Part shown: piece after piece, positions 18,572 through 26,625 of the stretch | How the letters are laid out: the number at the start of each line of letters is the position of its first letter | How positions within the stretch are numbered: position 1 is the first letter of the stretch | Source of the DNA: Natronoplasma sp964602715 | GTDB lineage: Archaea; Thermoplasmatota; Thermoplasmata; Halarchaeoplasmatales; Halarchaeoplasmataceae | DNA length: 64,000 nucleotides | Direction: 5' to 3' | Assembly: GCA_964602715.1 (NCBI GenBank) | Contig: CAZRSB010000002.1 | Coordinates: 1-64,000, forward strand | Program-made: the position numbers and the translations under genes | Notes under the pieces: model-generated | Database searches by the model: none | The model's input: only the letters and a program-made list of their open reading frames with translations | What the model was told of the DNA's origin: nothing

Positions 18572-20029
18572 TTACCCTTTCATTACTCCTATAGGTACTA
18601 GTTTAGCTAATATTTTAGATAGACCAGCGTTGTGAGTCACTTCGACCACCTTGTTAACGTCTTTATAAGCTCCTGGACTTTCTTCTTTTAATACCTTGTT
18701 ACTAGCTGCTTTCACATAAATTCCTTTTTCCGCTAGTTCATCTTTGATCTTATTGACTCTAAATTTTTTTCTAGCTCCAGTTCTAGACATGGTTCTACCT
18801 GCGCCATGACAGGTAGATCCCCAACTTCTCTTCATAGCGTTTTTTGTCCCCATCATCACATAACTAGCATTGCCCATATCACCAGGAATAATGACTGGTT
18901 GACCCACATCTCTGTATTTGAGAGGAATTTCCTTTCGACCTGGAGCAAAGGCCCTTGTTGCCCCTTTTCTATGAACGATAACATCTTTTTTCTTTCCATC
19001 TACTTCATGTTTCTCTTTTTTTGCAACATTATGGCATACATCGTATATCATCTCCATATCCATATCTTCAGCCTCTTCATCAAATACATCTTCAAAGCTT
19101 TCTCTGACCCAATGCATGATCAGCTGTCGATTGGTCCATGCATAGTTAGCACCACAACTCATCGCTGAAAAATAATCTCTTCCTTCTGGTGAATCGAACG
19201 GTGCACAGGCTAATTGCTTGTCTGGTAGATCGATGTTGTATTTTCTGATCGCTTTTTCCATTTTATCTATGTAATCCGTAGCTATTTGATGGCCACAACC
19301 TCTTGAACCGGTATGGATCATGACGGTGATCATCCCTTCTTCTAACCCTACGGCATCGGCGAGTTCATCATCAAAGATTTTATCTACTTTTTGGATCTCT
19401 AAAAAGTGATTTCCTCCGCCCAATGTACCTAGTTGTGGGGCACCCCTTTCCTTAGCTTTCCTACTCACTTTAGATGAATTAGCACTTTCCATTCTTCCGT
19501 TATCTTCTATGCGTTTTAGATCTTCTTCCCATCCGTAACTGTTTTCCACAGCCCATTCGACTCCACGATCAAGAACTTCTTCGAGTTCACCCTTTTTGAG
19601 CTTGACTCTACTTTTTTTTCCTACTCCCGCCGGGACATTATCAAACATTTTATTTATTAATGCTTTATTATTTTTCCTTACTCTATCTTCTTCTAAATTT
19701 GTTTTTAATAATCTAACTCCACAATTTATATCGTAGCCTACACCACCTGGAGAGATCACTCCTTCTTCAGTATCCATGGCAGCGACTCCACCGATTGGAA
19801 ATCCATATCCCCAATGTATATCGGGCATGGCCTTTGAAGCACCGATGATCCCCGGTAATGTAGCAACATTAGCGACCTGTTCGGGAGCATTATCTCTTTT
19901 TATAGAACTGATCAATTCGTCATCAGAAAAAATCCATCCATCGACTCTCATCATTTTATTATAGCTTTTCGGTATTGTATAAACATAATCAGAACTTTTT
20001 TTAAGAGGTCCTGTCCATCTTCTGCTCAT
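18572..20029 (-). CDS. rtcB: tRNA-splicing/RNA 3'-phosphate ligase RtcB
   Basis: RtcB joins RNA 2',3'-cyclic phosphate or 3'-phosphate ends to 5'-OH ends with GTP and Mn2+. In archaea it ligates tRNA exons after intron excision. Diagnostic segments are 'GGVGYDINCGVRLL' (metal-binding Cys near residue 101), 'GGGNHFLEIQ' (about 203-212), 'HTGSRGCGHQ', and 'VHRKGATRAF', whose His (about 352) is the residue guanylylated in characterised RtcB. Length (485) is that of an intein-free enzyme. Upstream on this strand, a TATA-like TTATTTAAATCT lies near 20070. The gene is divergent from no neighbour; hef follows upstream in the same direction. Confidence 0.97.
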   Translation of the reverse strand: MSRRWTGPLKKSSDYVYTIPKSYNKMMRVDGWIFSDDELISSIKRDNAPEQVANVATLPGIIGASKAMPDIHWGYGFPIGGVAAMDTEEGVISPGGVGYDINCGVRLLKTNLEEDRVRKNNKALINKMFDNVPAGVGKKSRVKLKKGELEEVLDRGVEWAVENSYGWEEDLKRIEDNGRMESANSSKVSRKAKERGAPQLGTLGGGNHFLEIQKVDKIFDDELADAVGLEEGMITVMIHTGSRGCGHQIATDYIDKMEKAIRKYNIDLPDKQLACAPFDSPEGRDYFSAMSCGANYAWTNRQLIMHWVRESFEDVFDEEAEDMDMEMIYDVCHNVAKKEKHEVDGKKKDVIVHRKGATRAFAPGRKEIPLKYRDVGQPVIIPGDMGNASYVMMGTKNAMKRSWGSTCHGAGRTMSRTGARKKFRVNKIKDELAEKGIYVKAASNKVLKEESPGAYKDVNKVVEVTHNAGLSKILAKLVPIGVMKG

Positions 20030-20098
20030 GGTTTCACATCCATTCCTCTAAAGTTGTTTTAGATTTAAATAATTTGGTATAGCACTTTGACCACACGA

Positions 20099-22432
20099 TC
20101 AATTCGATATCAGCTCAATTATTTTTTCTGCTGTAGCTGACCCTATACCATCTACCTCTTGTAGCTCATCTTTATCAGCTTCGAAGACTTCTTTTACTGA
20201 GCCAAAATGATCAAGCAATCTTTCTGCGAGAACACCCGAGACTGATGGTAAACCCTCCAAAATATATCTTTTTCTATCTCTAGCAGACATACTTTTCTTT
20301 TCTCTTCTTAAGGGTGTGATTTTCTTTTTATTTTCTTTTCTTTTTATCATTGCTTTAAGCAATGAAGCAGTTTCTTTAGAATCTTTAGTAGACAGAATCG
20401 GTATTCTAAAGTCACAGGCTAGTGAAGTGAGAGCACCATAGATAGCGTTGTCACCGATGTTTCTTTTATTGTAAAGGCCTTCACCTTCTAGTATGAGTAC
20501 TGGCTGTATATAATTATCTGATAAAGATTTTGCCTGAGAGAATAACCTTCCATCTGTTACGGATTCTAAAAAATCAGACACTTCTTTTCTCTCTATAGCA
20601 GTATCCTCTGATATCACGTAATCTCCAACTGATAGTTGATTTGTTTTTATTTTGATCCCCTCTCTTGCTAAATATTCTACCACACCACTGTTTTGTTCTC
20701 TAGTATCAACCATTATTTCAAGGGATTCTTTTTTTTCTTCTTTTCCTTCCTTTGAAGACTTGTCTTCATAGTCCATAAGAGATCTTTGGTTTTTTTCATC
20801 GGGTTTAGATATTTCTTCCTCATTTTTTCCCATATTTTTTATGTCCTTTTTACTTTTCTTTTCTACAATCTCATAGTCATCTTTCATTGGATCACCTACA
20901 CTTATCTCGCTTCCTAGCTGATCTCTTAATTTCATCAAGTTTCGGTGCATCTTTTTTTCTTTGTTCTTGCTTGACCAATAGTAAGCCTCGTCACGGGTTC
21001 CTTTTGTTATCAATATGACAACTTTACCTTTTCTTTTTCTAGCGGTCCTTCCTCTTCTCTGTATCGTTCTGATCTCTGAAGGAACGGGTTCATAAAAAAC
21101 TACCATGTCAGTTGCCGGTATATCTAATCCTTCTTCTCCTACACTTGTGGCAACTAAAACGTTAAACCTACCTTTTTCAAACTCTTTGAGTGTTTCTATC
21201 TGATCGCTCTGTTTAAGCCCTTTGTCACCATCTTTGTTTCTCTGTCCTATGAATCTAACAGGATCAACGTGATCTAACTTAGCAAGTCTTTTAGCGACCT
21301 TTTTTGATGTGTTTCTGTAATTTGTAAACACGATAATTCTGGAATTTTCATTTTTCTTCACTTGTTCTTTGACGACTTCAGCTACTTTATCGACCTTAGG
21401 ATGCTCTTTTTCGATATTTTTTAGTGAAGCTAAAACGTCTTTGATAGTATTGGAATCCATTATTCGCTTAGATGCCTTTGATCCTCCGCGTGTTTCCGCT
21501 TCCTCTTTGATTTTTTCTAAATACTCTGAAAGACTTTCCATGCCTTGTGTTTCGGCCTGATCTACAGCGTGATCGAGTTTTATACAAGAGGCTATCAGGC
21601 TGGCGGCATGATACAAGGATGATTTATTTGAAGAATGAATTTCTTTCTGTATCTCTTTTCTCACTTCAATAAGCTCTTTTCTAGTGACTCTATCCACTTT
21701 CTTTTTTTCTAAAAAACCAAAGTTTTGTATTTTCTCTATAAACTCATTTCTTAAATTTTTGAGGCGATCGACTATCTTTTTATGATCCTTTGGTAACTTT
21801 ACATCTATCCACTCTCTTTCCAACTCATTTGTATAATTAACGACGTCTGGATCAAATTTTGTTCTTATCTCTACATGTTTAAGTCCCAGCGTTTCACATA
21901 CACTAAGAATATTCTCTATTTCACTTCCTGGAGAAGCTGTAAGACCTAATGATAGTCCCTCGGTTTTTTGGTAAGTCTCTCCAATATATACATAAGAATA
22001 GTCTCCTACTGCTCTATGAGCTTCATCGAATACAATCATCGATACATCTTCAAGATTTATCCTTTGGGCCATCAAGTCGTTCTTGATGACTTGAGGAGTA
22101 GAAACGATTATATTTTTTTCATCCCAGAGTGTTCCTCTCTCTTTTGGCTGTACTTCTCCAGTGAAGACTTCAGGACTTTCTGTTTTTAACAAGTTCTCTA
22201 TGTCTCGAGCATGTTGATTGACCAATGGTTTTGTTGGGGCTAAAAAAAGGATTTTCTTTTCAGGGTATCTCTCTAATTGTTTTGCAATTACCATAAATGC
22301 TATGATAGTTTTTCCCATTCCTGTAGGGAGTACGACCAATGTTGAGATCTCTTTAGCAATCTTTCCTATATTTATCTGATATTCTCTCTTTTCGATATCG
22401 TCAGTTTTTAAAATATCACTTTCAATTTTCAA
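20099..22432 (-). CDS. hef: Hef-type helicase/nuclease (XPF/FANCM family)
   Basis: Archaeal Hef processes stalled replication forks. It couples an SF2 helicase to an XPF-type structure-specific nuclease. Seen here: Walker A 'LPTGMGKT' (about 35-42), 'VFDEAH' (about 131-136), a Lys/Glu-rich helical insert (about 190-320), motif VI 'QRRGRTARKRKG', a low-complexity linker (about 515-565), the nuclease motif 'IERKEVSDF' (about 610) preceded by 'VDTREQNSG', and a C-terminal double helix-hairpin-helix (about 715-777, ending 'VDGIGSATAEKIIELISN'). All catalytic motifs are intact and the length is full. It is transcribed with rtcB, 69 nt apart. Confidence 0.95.
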   Translation of the reverse strand: MKIESDILKTDDIEKREYQINIGKIAKEISTLVVLPTGMGKTIIAFMVIAKQLERYPEKKILFLAPTKPLVNQHARDIENLLKTESPEVFTGEVQPKERGTLWDEKNIIVSTPQVIKNDLMAQRINLEDVSMIVFDEAHRAVGDYSYVYIGETYQKTEGLSLGLTASPGSEIENILSVCETLGLKHVEIRTKFDPDVVNYTNELEREWIDVKLPKDHKKIVDRLKNLRNEFIEKIQNFGFLEKKKVDRVTRKELIEVRKEIQKEIHSSNKSSLYHAASLIASCIKLDHAVDQAETQGMESLSEYLEKIKEEAETRGGSKASKRIMDSNTIKDVLASLKNIEKEHPKVDKVAEVVKEQVKKNENSRIIVFTNYRNTSKKVAKRLAKLDHVDPVRFIGQRNKDGDKGLKQSDQIETLKEFEKGRFNVLVATSVGEEGLDIPATDMVVFYEPVPSEIRTIQRRGRTARKRKGKVVILITKGTRDEAYYWSSKNKEKKMHRNLMKLRDQLGSEISVGDPMKDDYEIVEKKSKKDIKNMGKNEEEISKPDEKNQRSLMDYEDKSSKEGKEEKKESLEIMVDTREQNSGVVEYLAREGIKIKTNQLSVGDYVISEDTAIERKEVSDFLESVTDGRLFSQAKSLSDNYIQPVLILEGEGLYNKRNIGDNAIYGALTSLACDFRIPILSTKDSKETASLLKAMIKRKENKKKITPLRREKKSMSARDRKRYILEGLPSVSGVLAERLLDHFGSVKEVFEADKDELQEVDGIGSATAEKIIELISN

Positions 22433-22464
22433 ATTATAACCCCAATATCAATCAGATAGGTGAC

Positions 22465-22779
22465 TTATATCTCAAGATCATCTATAATCTGTTCTTCCAT
22501 CTTCTCCTCTAATGCTAATTCTTCTTCCCATTTTTCAAGGTTATCTAAGGTCTCTTTAAGTCTTCGTAGACAATCTATACAGATCCACTTTTTTCCTATC
22601 TTCTTACCTGGAACTTTTCTATAGGTTATTTGTTCACAGAATTCGCAGTAATGCATGTCTTCGGTTCGATGTTCAGCGTACGCTTCCATCTTTTTCCCTT
22701 CTTTAAGACTCGAAAGGATTTTGTTTTTCAACTCTTCATCTATATCTTCTTTATCGAGATCGAGATCATTGAAGTCCAA
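22465..22779 (-). CDS. Small zinc-finger protein, unknown
   Basis: A 104-residue acidic protein. A single probable treble-clef or ribbon zinc site is made by 'YCEFC' and 'WICIDC', 23 residues apart. It is flanked by an acidic N-terminus and a C-terminal helix 'LEKWEEELALEEKMEE'. The listed start is a TTG codon; no ATG precedes it in frame before a stop, so either TTG is used or the protein starts at the ATG encoding residue 31 ('MEAYAEH'). It lies 32 nt upstream of hef in the same direction and may be co-transcribed. No partner is known. Confidence 0.6.
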   Translation of the reverse strand: MDFNDLDLDKEDIDEELKNKILSSLKEGKKMEAYAEHRTEDMHYCEFCEQITYRKVPGKKIGKKWICIDCLRRLKETLDNLEKWEEELALEEKMEEQIIDDLEI

Positions 22780-22880
22780 TTGATCGGTGTCTTCTGCCAG
22801 CTTACCACCTATTGGATAATTTCACATGTTTTAAACTATTTAAGTTATACCATTCCCGAATGTAGTATTTTCAACGAAAG

Positions 22881-22892
22881 AAGTTTTATATT
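22881..22892 (+). promoter_or_regulatory. TATA box of rnz, probably leaderless
   Basis: AAGTTTTATATT is centred about 27 nt before the rnz ATG (22914), the spacing of a leaderless archaeal promoter. A separate TATA-like CTTAAATAG near 22838, read on the minus strand, could serve the divergent zinc-finger gene. Confidence 0.5.
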
Positions 22893-22913
22893 TTCCTTCA
22901 CCTCTTGTAAAAC

Positions 22914-23810
22914 ATGAAAATAGTATTTTTAGGTACTGGTGGCAGTTATCCAACACCGAAAAGGAACGTGTCAGCTTTTGCTTTAAAATTCAAGGGAGAT
23001 ATATTACTTTTCGACTGTGGAGAAGGCACCCAAAGACAATTGATGAGATCATCACTCTCATTTATGCAAATCAAAAAAATATATCTCACCCATTTTCATG
23101 GAGATCACTTTCTTGGATTACCTGGCATGATCCAGAGTATGAATATGAATGATAGGGAGAAACCGTTAGAAATTTATGGTCCTAGAGGGACTGTCTCTTT
23201 GGTGAACTCTCTTGCTCATCAAGGCTACTTTAGACCCTCCTTTCCGCTAAAATTGTTTGAATTGAGATATGGAACTAGATTATCATATGAAGAATATTAC
23301 ATAGAAACTATTGAAGCCGATCATAATGTCCCTGCATTAGCTTACTCATTTAAAGAGAAAGATAAAAAGGGAAGATTTGACAGGTCTAGGGCATTAGAAC
23401 TTGGTATACCTGAGGGGCCTTTATTCAGTAAAATTCATTCTGGTGAATCTGTTGAGATCGATGGAGATGTTATATATCCGGAGCAGATAGTGGGTCCGCC
23501 AAGAAGAGGAAAAAAAGTAGTTTATACAGGAGATACTAGGCCAGTTCATCGTATCGTAGAGGCTGCAAGAGACGCTGATGTTCTCATCCATGATTCTACT
23601 TTAAATGCAGATATGTCAGACAAAGCAAGGGAGAGAGGTCACTCATCAGTAAGTTCTGCTGCTAAGATAGCTAAAGAAGCTAGTGTTAAAAGGCTTTTTC
23701 TTTTTCATATAAGTCCTAGATACCAGGATGGAGAAGATTTGGAAAAAGAGGCTAAGAAGATATTCGATAAGAGTCTTGTACCAGATGATCTTTCTGAATA
23801 TGATGTTTAA
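22914..23810 (+). CDS. rnz: Ribonuclease Z, tRNA 3' endonuclease
   Basis: RNase Z cuts precursor tRNA after the discriminator base, which matters here because the tRNA gene in this window does not encode CCA. It is a metallo-beta-lactamase-fold enzyme. 'FLGTGGSYPTPKRNVSA' opens the protein, the zinc-binding signature is 'THFHGDHFLGLPG' (about residues 59-71), then 'YTGDTRP', 'DVLIHDST' and the C-terminal 'LFHISPRY' supply further metal ligands. Length (298) is typical of the short, archaeal/bacterial form. Start supported by the TATA box 27 nt upstream. Confidence 0.96.
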   Translation: MKIVFLGTGGSYPTPKRNVSAFALKFKGDILLFDCGEGTQRQLMRSSLSFMQIKKIYLTHFHGDHFLGLPGMIQSMNMNDREKPLEIYGPRGTVSLVNSLAHQGYFRPSFPLKLFELRYGTRLSYEEYYIETIEADHNVPALAYSFKEKDKKGRFDRSRALELGIPEGPLFSKIHSGESVEIDGDVIYPEQIVGPPRRGKKVVYTGDTRPVHRIVEAARDADVLIHDSTLNADMSDKARERGHSSVSSAAKIAKEASVKRLFLFHISPRYQDGEDLEKEAKKIFDKSLVPDDLSEYDV

Positions 23811-23870
23811 CTATGATCCATATCCATCCGAAAATGATAATAAGACCGATAATCAATCTCATCTCGGCAT

Positions 23871-24710
23871 ATGACAGAAATCATCAGAACGGTTTTAAAA
23901 GCTAAAAAAGAGATCGAACCGAGTTCCATTATACTTTTTACCCAGTCAGAGGAATTGATGGAGAAGTTGTCTGATAACCTCGTTGACGAGGATCTGATAA
24001 TCTTCACTAAGAAGCCCGTGATATCCTCTTTTTTGGGCAAATCGGGAGTAAGGATAAGAAACTTGAAGAATTCTCCAGGCACCGGACTTGAAGTTTTAAA
24101 TCAAGTCAGAGATTTGGTATTAACTTGTTCGGCCGAAGGTCTAATCGAGACAAATGAGAATGTAATGATAGTGATCTCAACTGATATAGATACAATACTT
24201 TCTTTTGAAATGCAGGATATCGGCATAATGAATATAAAAGATCAAGTCGAGGATAGAGTAAGAATAGAAGTTATAGAATCAGCATTCAATTTGGGTACGA
24301 GGATAGTGAGAGACGGAAAAGAAGGTTTTCCAGCAGGTGCTCTTTTTATCATCGGAGATATGAATAATGTGCTGAATCATACCACAGAAGCGGTAAAGAA
24401 TCCTCTAGAAGGCTGTGCTGAAGAAGAATACAATGTTAAGTATGAAGATAACTGGAATACGGTTAAAGAGTTCTCTATGATCGACGGTGCTTTGATACTA
24501 GATAGGTATGGTAATCCAGTTGCAGCGGGGAGGTATGTGATGTTTGGGGATGGATTTGAGAGTGAATTAGAAGAAGGTCTTGGGGGTCGCCATCTAGCAG
24601 CCTCCTACATAAGTGAGAAGACAAAGGCTATCGCTATGGTCATCTCGTCTGAAGGTACAATACGCATATATAAAAACGGCAACAATATATATGAGGTAGA
24701 TGTGGTTTGA
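23871..24710 (+). CDS. dacZ: Diadenylate cyclase DacZ, c-di-AMP synthase
   Basis: Makes the second messenger c-di-AMP from two ATP. In euryarchaea it is implicated in osmotic homeostasis. The C-terminal half carries the DisA_N/DAC fold: 'DGALILDRYGNPVAAGRY' (DGA near residue 205) and 'GGRHLAASYISEKTKA', the counterpart of the family's RHRAA motif with Leu replacing the second Arg. Then 'AIAMVISSEGTIRIY' follows. The N-terminal 110 residues are a separate domain of the archaeal DacZ type. It starts 60 nt after rnz, in the same direction. A c-di-AMP producer fits a salt-stressed habitat. Confidence 0.92.
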   Translation: MTEIIRTVLKAKKEIEPSSIILFTQSEELMEKLSDNLVDEDLIIFTKKPVISSFLGKSGVRIRNLKNSPGTGLEVLNQVRDLVLTCSAEGLIETNENVMIVISTDIDTILSFEMQDIGIMNIKDQVEDRVRIEVIESAFNLGTRIVRDGKEGFPAGALFIIGDMNNVLNHTTEAVKNPLEGCAEEEYNVKYEDNWNTVKEFSMIDGALILDRYGNPVAAGRYVMFGDGFESELEEGLGGRHLAASYISEKTKAIAMVISSEGTIRIYKNGNNIYEVDVV

Positions 24711-24786
24711 CTTTAATTTTTTAAAAACGGGTATAAAACAGATGGGGTAAAAAATAAATAAAAAGACTTGATCCTGCTTTGATAGG

Positions 24787-25257
24787 ATGAGAAAGATCAA
24801 TAGAAAATTGACCGATGAAGGAGCTTTAGAAGGGTTGCCCCTTTACATGATAATACTGATAATAATAGCCGGTGTTGGTACAGCAGTGATCGGAGGATGG
24901 CTCATGAGTACACAGAGTACTGAATTGGATAATATAGAAGTTCAGGATCACAATAATAATGACATAGATATGATAGATAGTACTGCTGGAGGTGTGATCA
25001 CTGTCTATGTAACTGCATACGATCAAAATGGAGAGGCGTTAGAAGATGTTAGAGTCTCTTTTCAAGGATGTGGTACAGGAGATATGGATGGATCAGTAAA
25101 TTATACAGATGCGGACGGCGAAATGGATTTCACTGTTGAAAGAGATGACCTACGATTACCCGATCATGAACCATACGGTGTAATAGAGATCACAGCAGAA
25201 TACGATGAGGGCGAATTAAATACACCAGTAACAAGAGAGATCACCGTGACTGATTGA
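24787..25257 (+). CDS. Pilin-like or signal-anchored protein with Ig-like domain
   Basis: An N-terminal class-III-like signal ('DEGALEGLPLYMIILIIIAG') is followed by a single hydrophobic helix. This resembles archaeal type IV pilin/archaellin-type secretory proteins with a short charged leader. The remaining 110 residues form one Ig/Big-1-like beta domain ('VTVYVTAYDQNGEALEDVRV'-type pattern; here 'GVITVYVTAYDQNGEALEDV'). There are no long repeats. The TATA-like AAAATAAATA at 24751 is about 30 nt upstream, suggesting a leaderless message. The stop codon overlaps the start of the following ATPase gene by 4 nt, so the two are translated together. Confidence 0.7.
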   Translation: MRKINRKLTDEGALEGLPLYMIILIIIAGVGTAVIGGWLMSTQSTELDNIEVQDHNNNDIDMIDSTAGGVITVYVTAYDQNGEALEDVRVSFQGCGTGDMDGSVNYTDADGEMDFTVERDDLRLPDHEPYGVIEITAEYDEGELNTPVTREITVTD

Positions 25258-26621
25258 AAAGTAAAACACTTCGCTTTTATTCATTTGAAAACAGAAGTGA
25301 TACCCTGCTAGAAACTAAGGAGATATTTGGAAGATCTGAAGATCTTTCGGAAGAATTGGGAACCAAAGGTTGTTGTTATATCGGCAAGAATGTTTCCTAT
25401 CCAGGAGGAAAGTATGAGGAAACTGGGAAGGCATATTTAGATATAGTTTCACCCCATTGTATGTTAGTTTTAGGAAAGAGAGGGACGGGTAAATCTTACA
25501 CTTTAGGTGTGATAGCGGAAGGTTTCGCCAAACTAAAACAAAAGTATTCAGATAATATCTCTTTGATATTAGTAGATACGATGAGTGTTTTTCACAGTTT
25601 GAAAAAGTGCAATTCAAATGAAAAAGAAATAAAACTGATGGATGATTTCGATATCGAGCCAGAAAATTTTTCTAAAAAGCTAAATATACTAATCCCTGAG
25701 ATCGCTATCAAAAAGGCAAATGAAGATTCTGCAGAGCTGCACTATGATGAAGTCCTAAAGATACCTTTAGAGAAGGTTGCCGTCCATGAATGGTTAGAAC
25801 TTTTTGATCTTGATTTAACTAGTGAGATCGGGACACTATTGAGTCAGATAATTACAGGATTGAAAGAAAGGGGGCGATTTTCATTTGATGATCTATATGA
25901 ACAAATTGAAAAGACTGACCACGGCAAAAGAGAAACAAGGTCTAAACTGATTAACCTCTTTAAAACCATAGAGAAAAAGAATTTATTTTCTGAGGAGGGG
26001 ACTAAAACCTTTGTTCGGCCAGGTGATATAACAGTTCTTGATATATCCTATTTGGGTAGAATAGGAGATTTTGATCTAAGGAGATTAGTAGTTTCAATAT
26101 TCGCGAGAGATCAGATGGCTAAAAGGACGCTTTATACTACTATAGAGATGCAAGCACAGGCGGATCTGCTAGAAAAAGGAAATGAAAAAAGTATGCTGGA
26201 CAAACATCCTATAGTTTACATGTTGATAGATGAAGCACACCTATTTTTACCCAAAAATAAGAAAACTCTGTCCAGTTCTCCACTGATAGACTGGATCAAA
26301 CTAGGAAGACATCCTGGTCTTTCTTTGATAATGGCAACTCAAGAACCTTCTGCTTTACATCCAACTGCCATAAGACAGTCAGACATGATAATAGCTCATA
26401 ACATGACCTCTAACGATGATCTAAATGCTCTCAAACTCGCGAAACAATCCTATATGAAAAGGGGACTAGATGAAGTGGTAGCAGATATGGAATTTAAAAG
26501 GGGATTGGCTATGATCTTTGATGATAGAAGGAGAGAATTACAGCTCTGTAAGATAAGACCAAGGCATACATTGCACACGGGTGTTGATGCTTCAGCTTTA
26601 ACTCCAGAGGAGAAGTATTAG
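25254..26621 (+). CDS. HerA/DUF87-like P-loop ATPase
   Basis: A hexameric FtsK/HerA-superfamily ATPase by motif. Walker A is 'LGKRGTGKSYTLG' (about residues 73-85), Walker B 'VYMLIDEAHLF' (about 321-331), followed by 'LIMATQEPSALHP' (sensor-like segment). Classical HerA translocates DNA with NurA in end resection, but NurA is absent here. The gene is joined to a pilin-like gene by a TTGA overlap (TTG start at 25254, TGA stop at 25255), so a role in secretion or surface assembly is equally possible. The TTG start is set by that overlap; no ATG precedes residue 70. Confidence 0.8.
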   Translation: MKSKTLRFYSFENRSDTLLETKEIFGRSEDLSEELGTKGCCYIGKNVSYPGGKYEETGKAYLDIVSPHCMLVLGKRGTGKSYTLGVIAEGFAKLKQKYSDNISLILVDTMSVFHSLKKCNSNEKEIKLMDDFDIEPENFSKKLNILIPEIAIKKANEDSAELHYDEVLKIPLEKVAVHEWLELFDLDLTSEIGTLLSQIITGLKERGRFSFDDLYEQIEKTDHGKRETRSKLINLFKTIEKKNLFSEEGTKTFVRPGDITVLDISYLGRIGDFDLRRLVVSIFARDQMAKRTLYTTIEMQAQADLLEKGNEKSMLDKHPIVYMLIDEAHLFLPKNKKTLSSSPLIDWIKLGRHPGLSLIMATQEPSALHPTAIRQSDMIIAHNMTSNDDLNALKLAKQSYMKRGLDEVVADMEFKRGLAMIFDDRRRELQLCKIRPRHTLHTGVDASALTPEEKY

Positions 26622-26625
26622 CGTT

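Noticed and set aside
18572..20029. Possible intein in RtcB
   Set aside because: RtcB is a frequent intein host in archaea, but the length (485) and continuous motifs leave no room for one.
25254..26621. HerA-NurA end-resection operon
   Set aside because: The ATPase motifs fit HerA-like proteins, but no NurA, Mre11 or Rad50 gene is adjacent.
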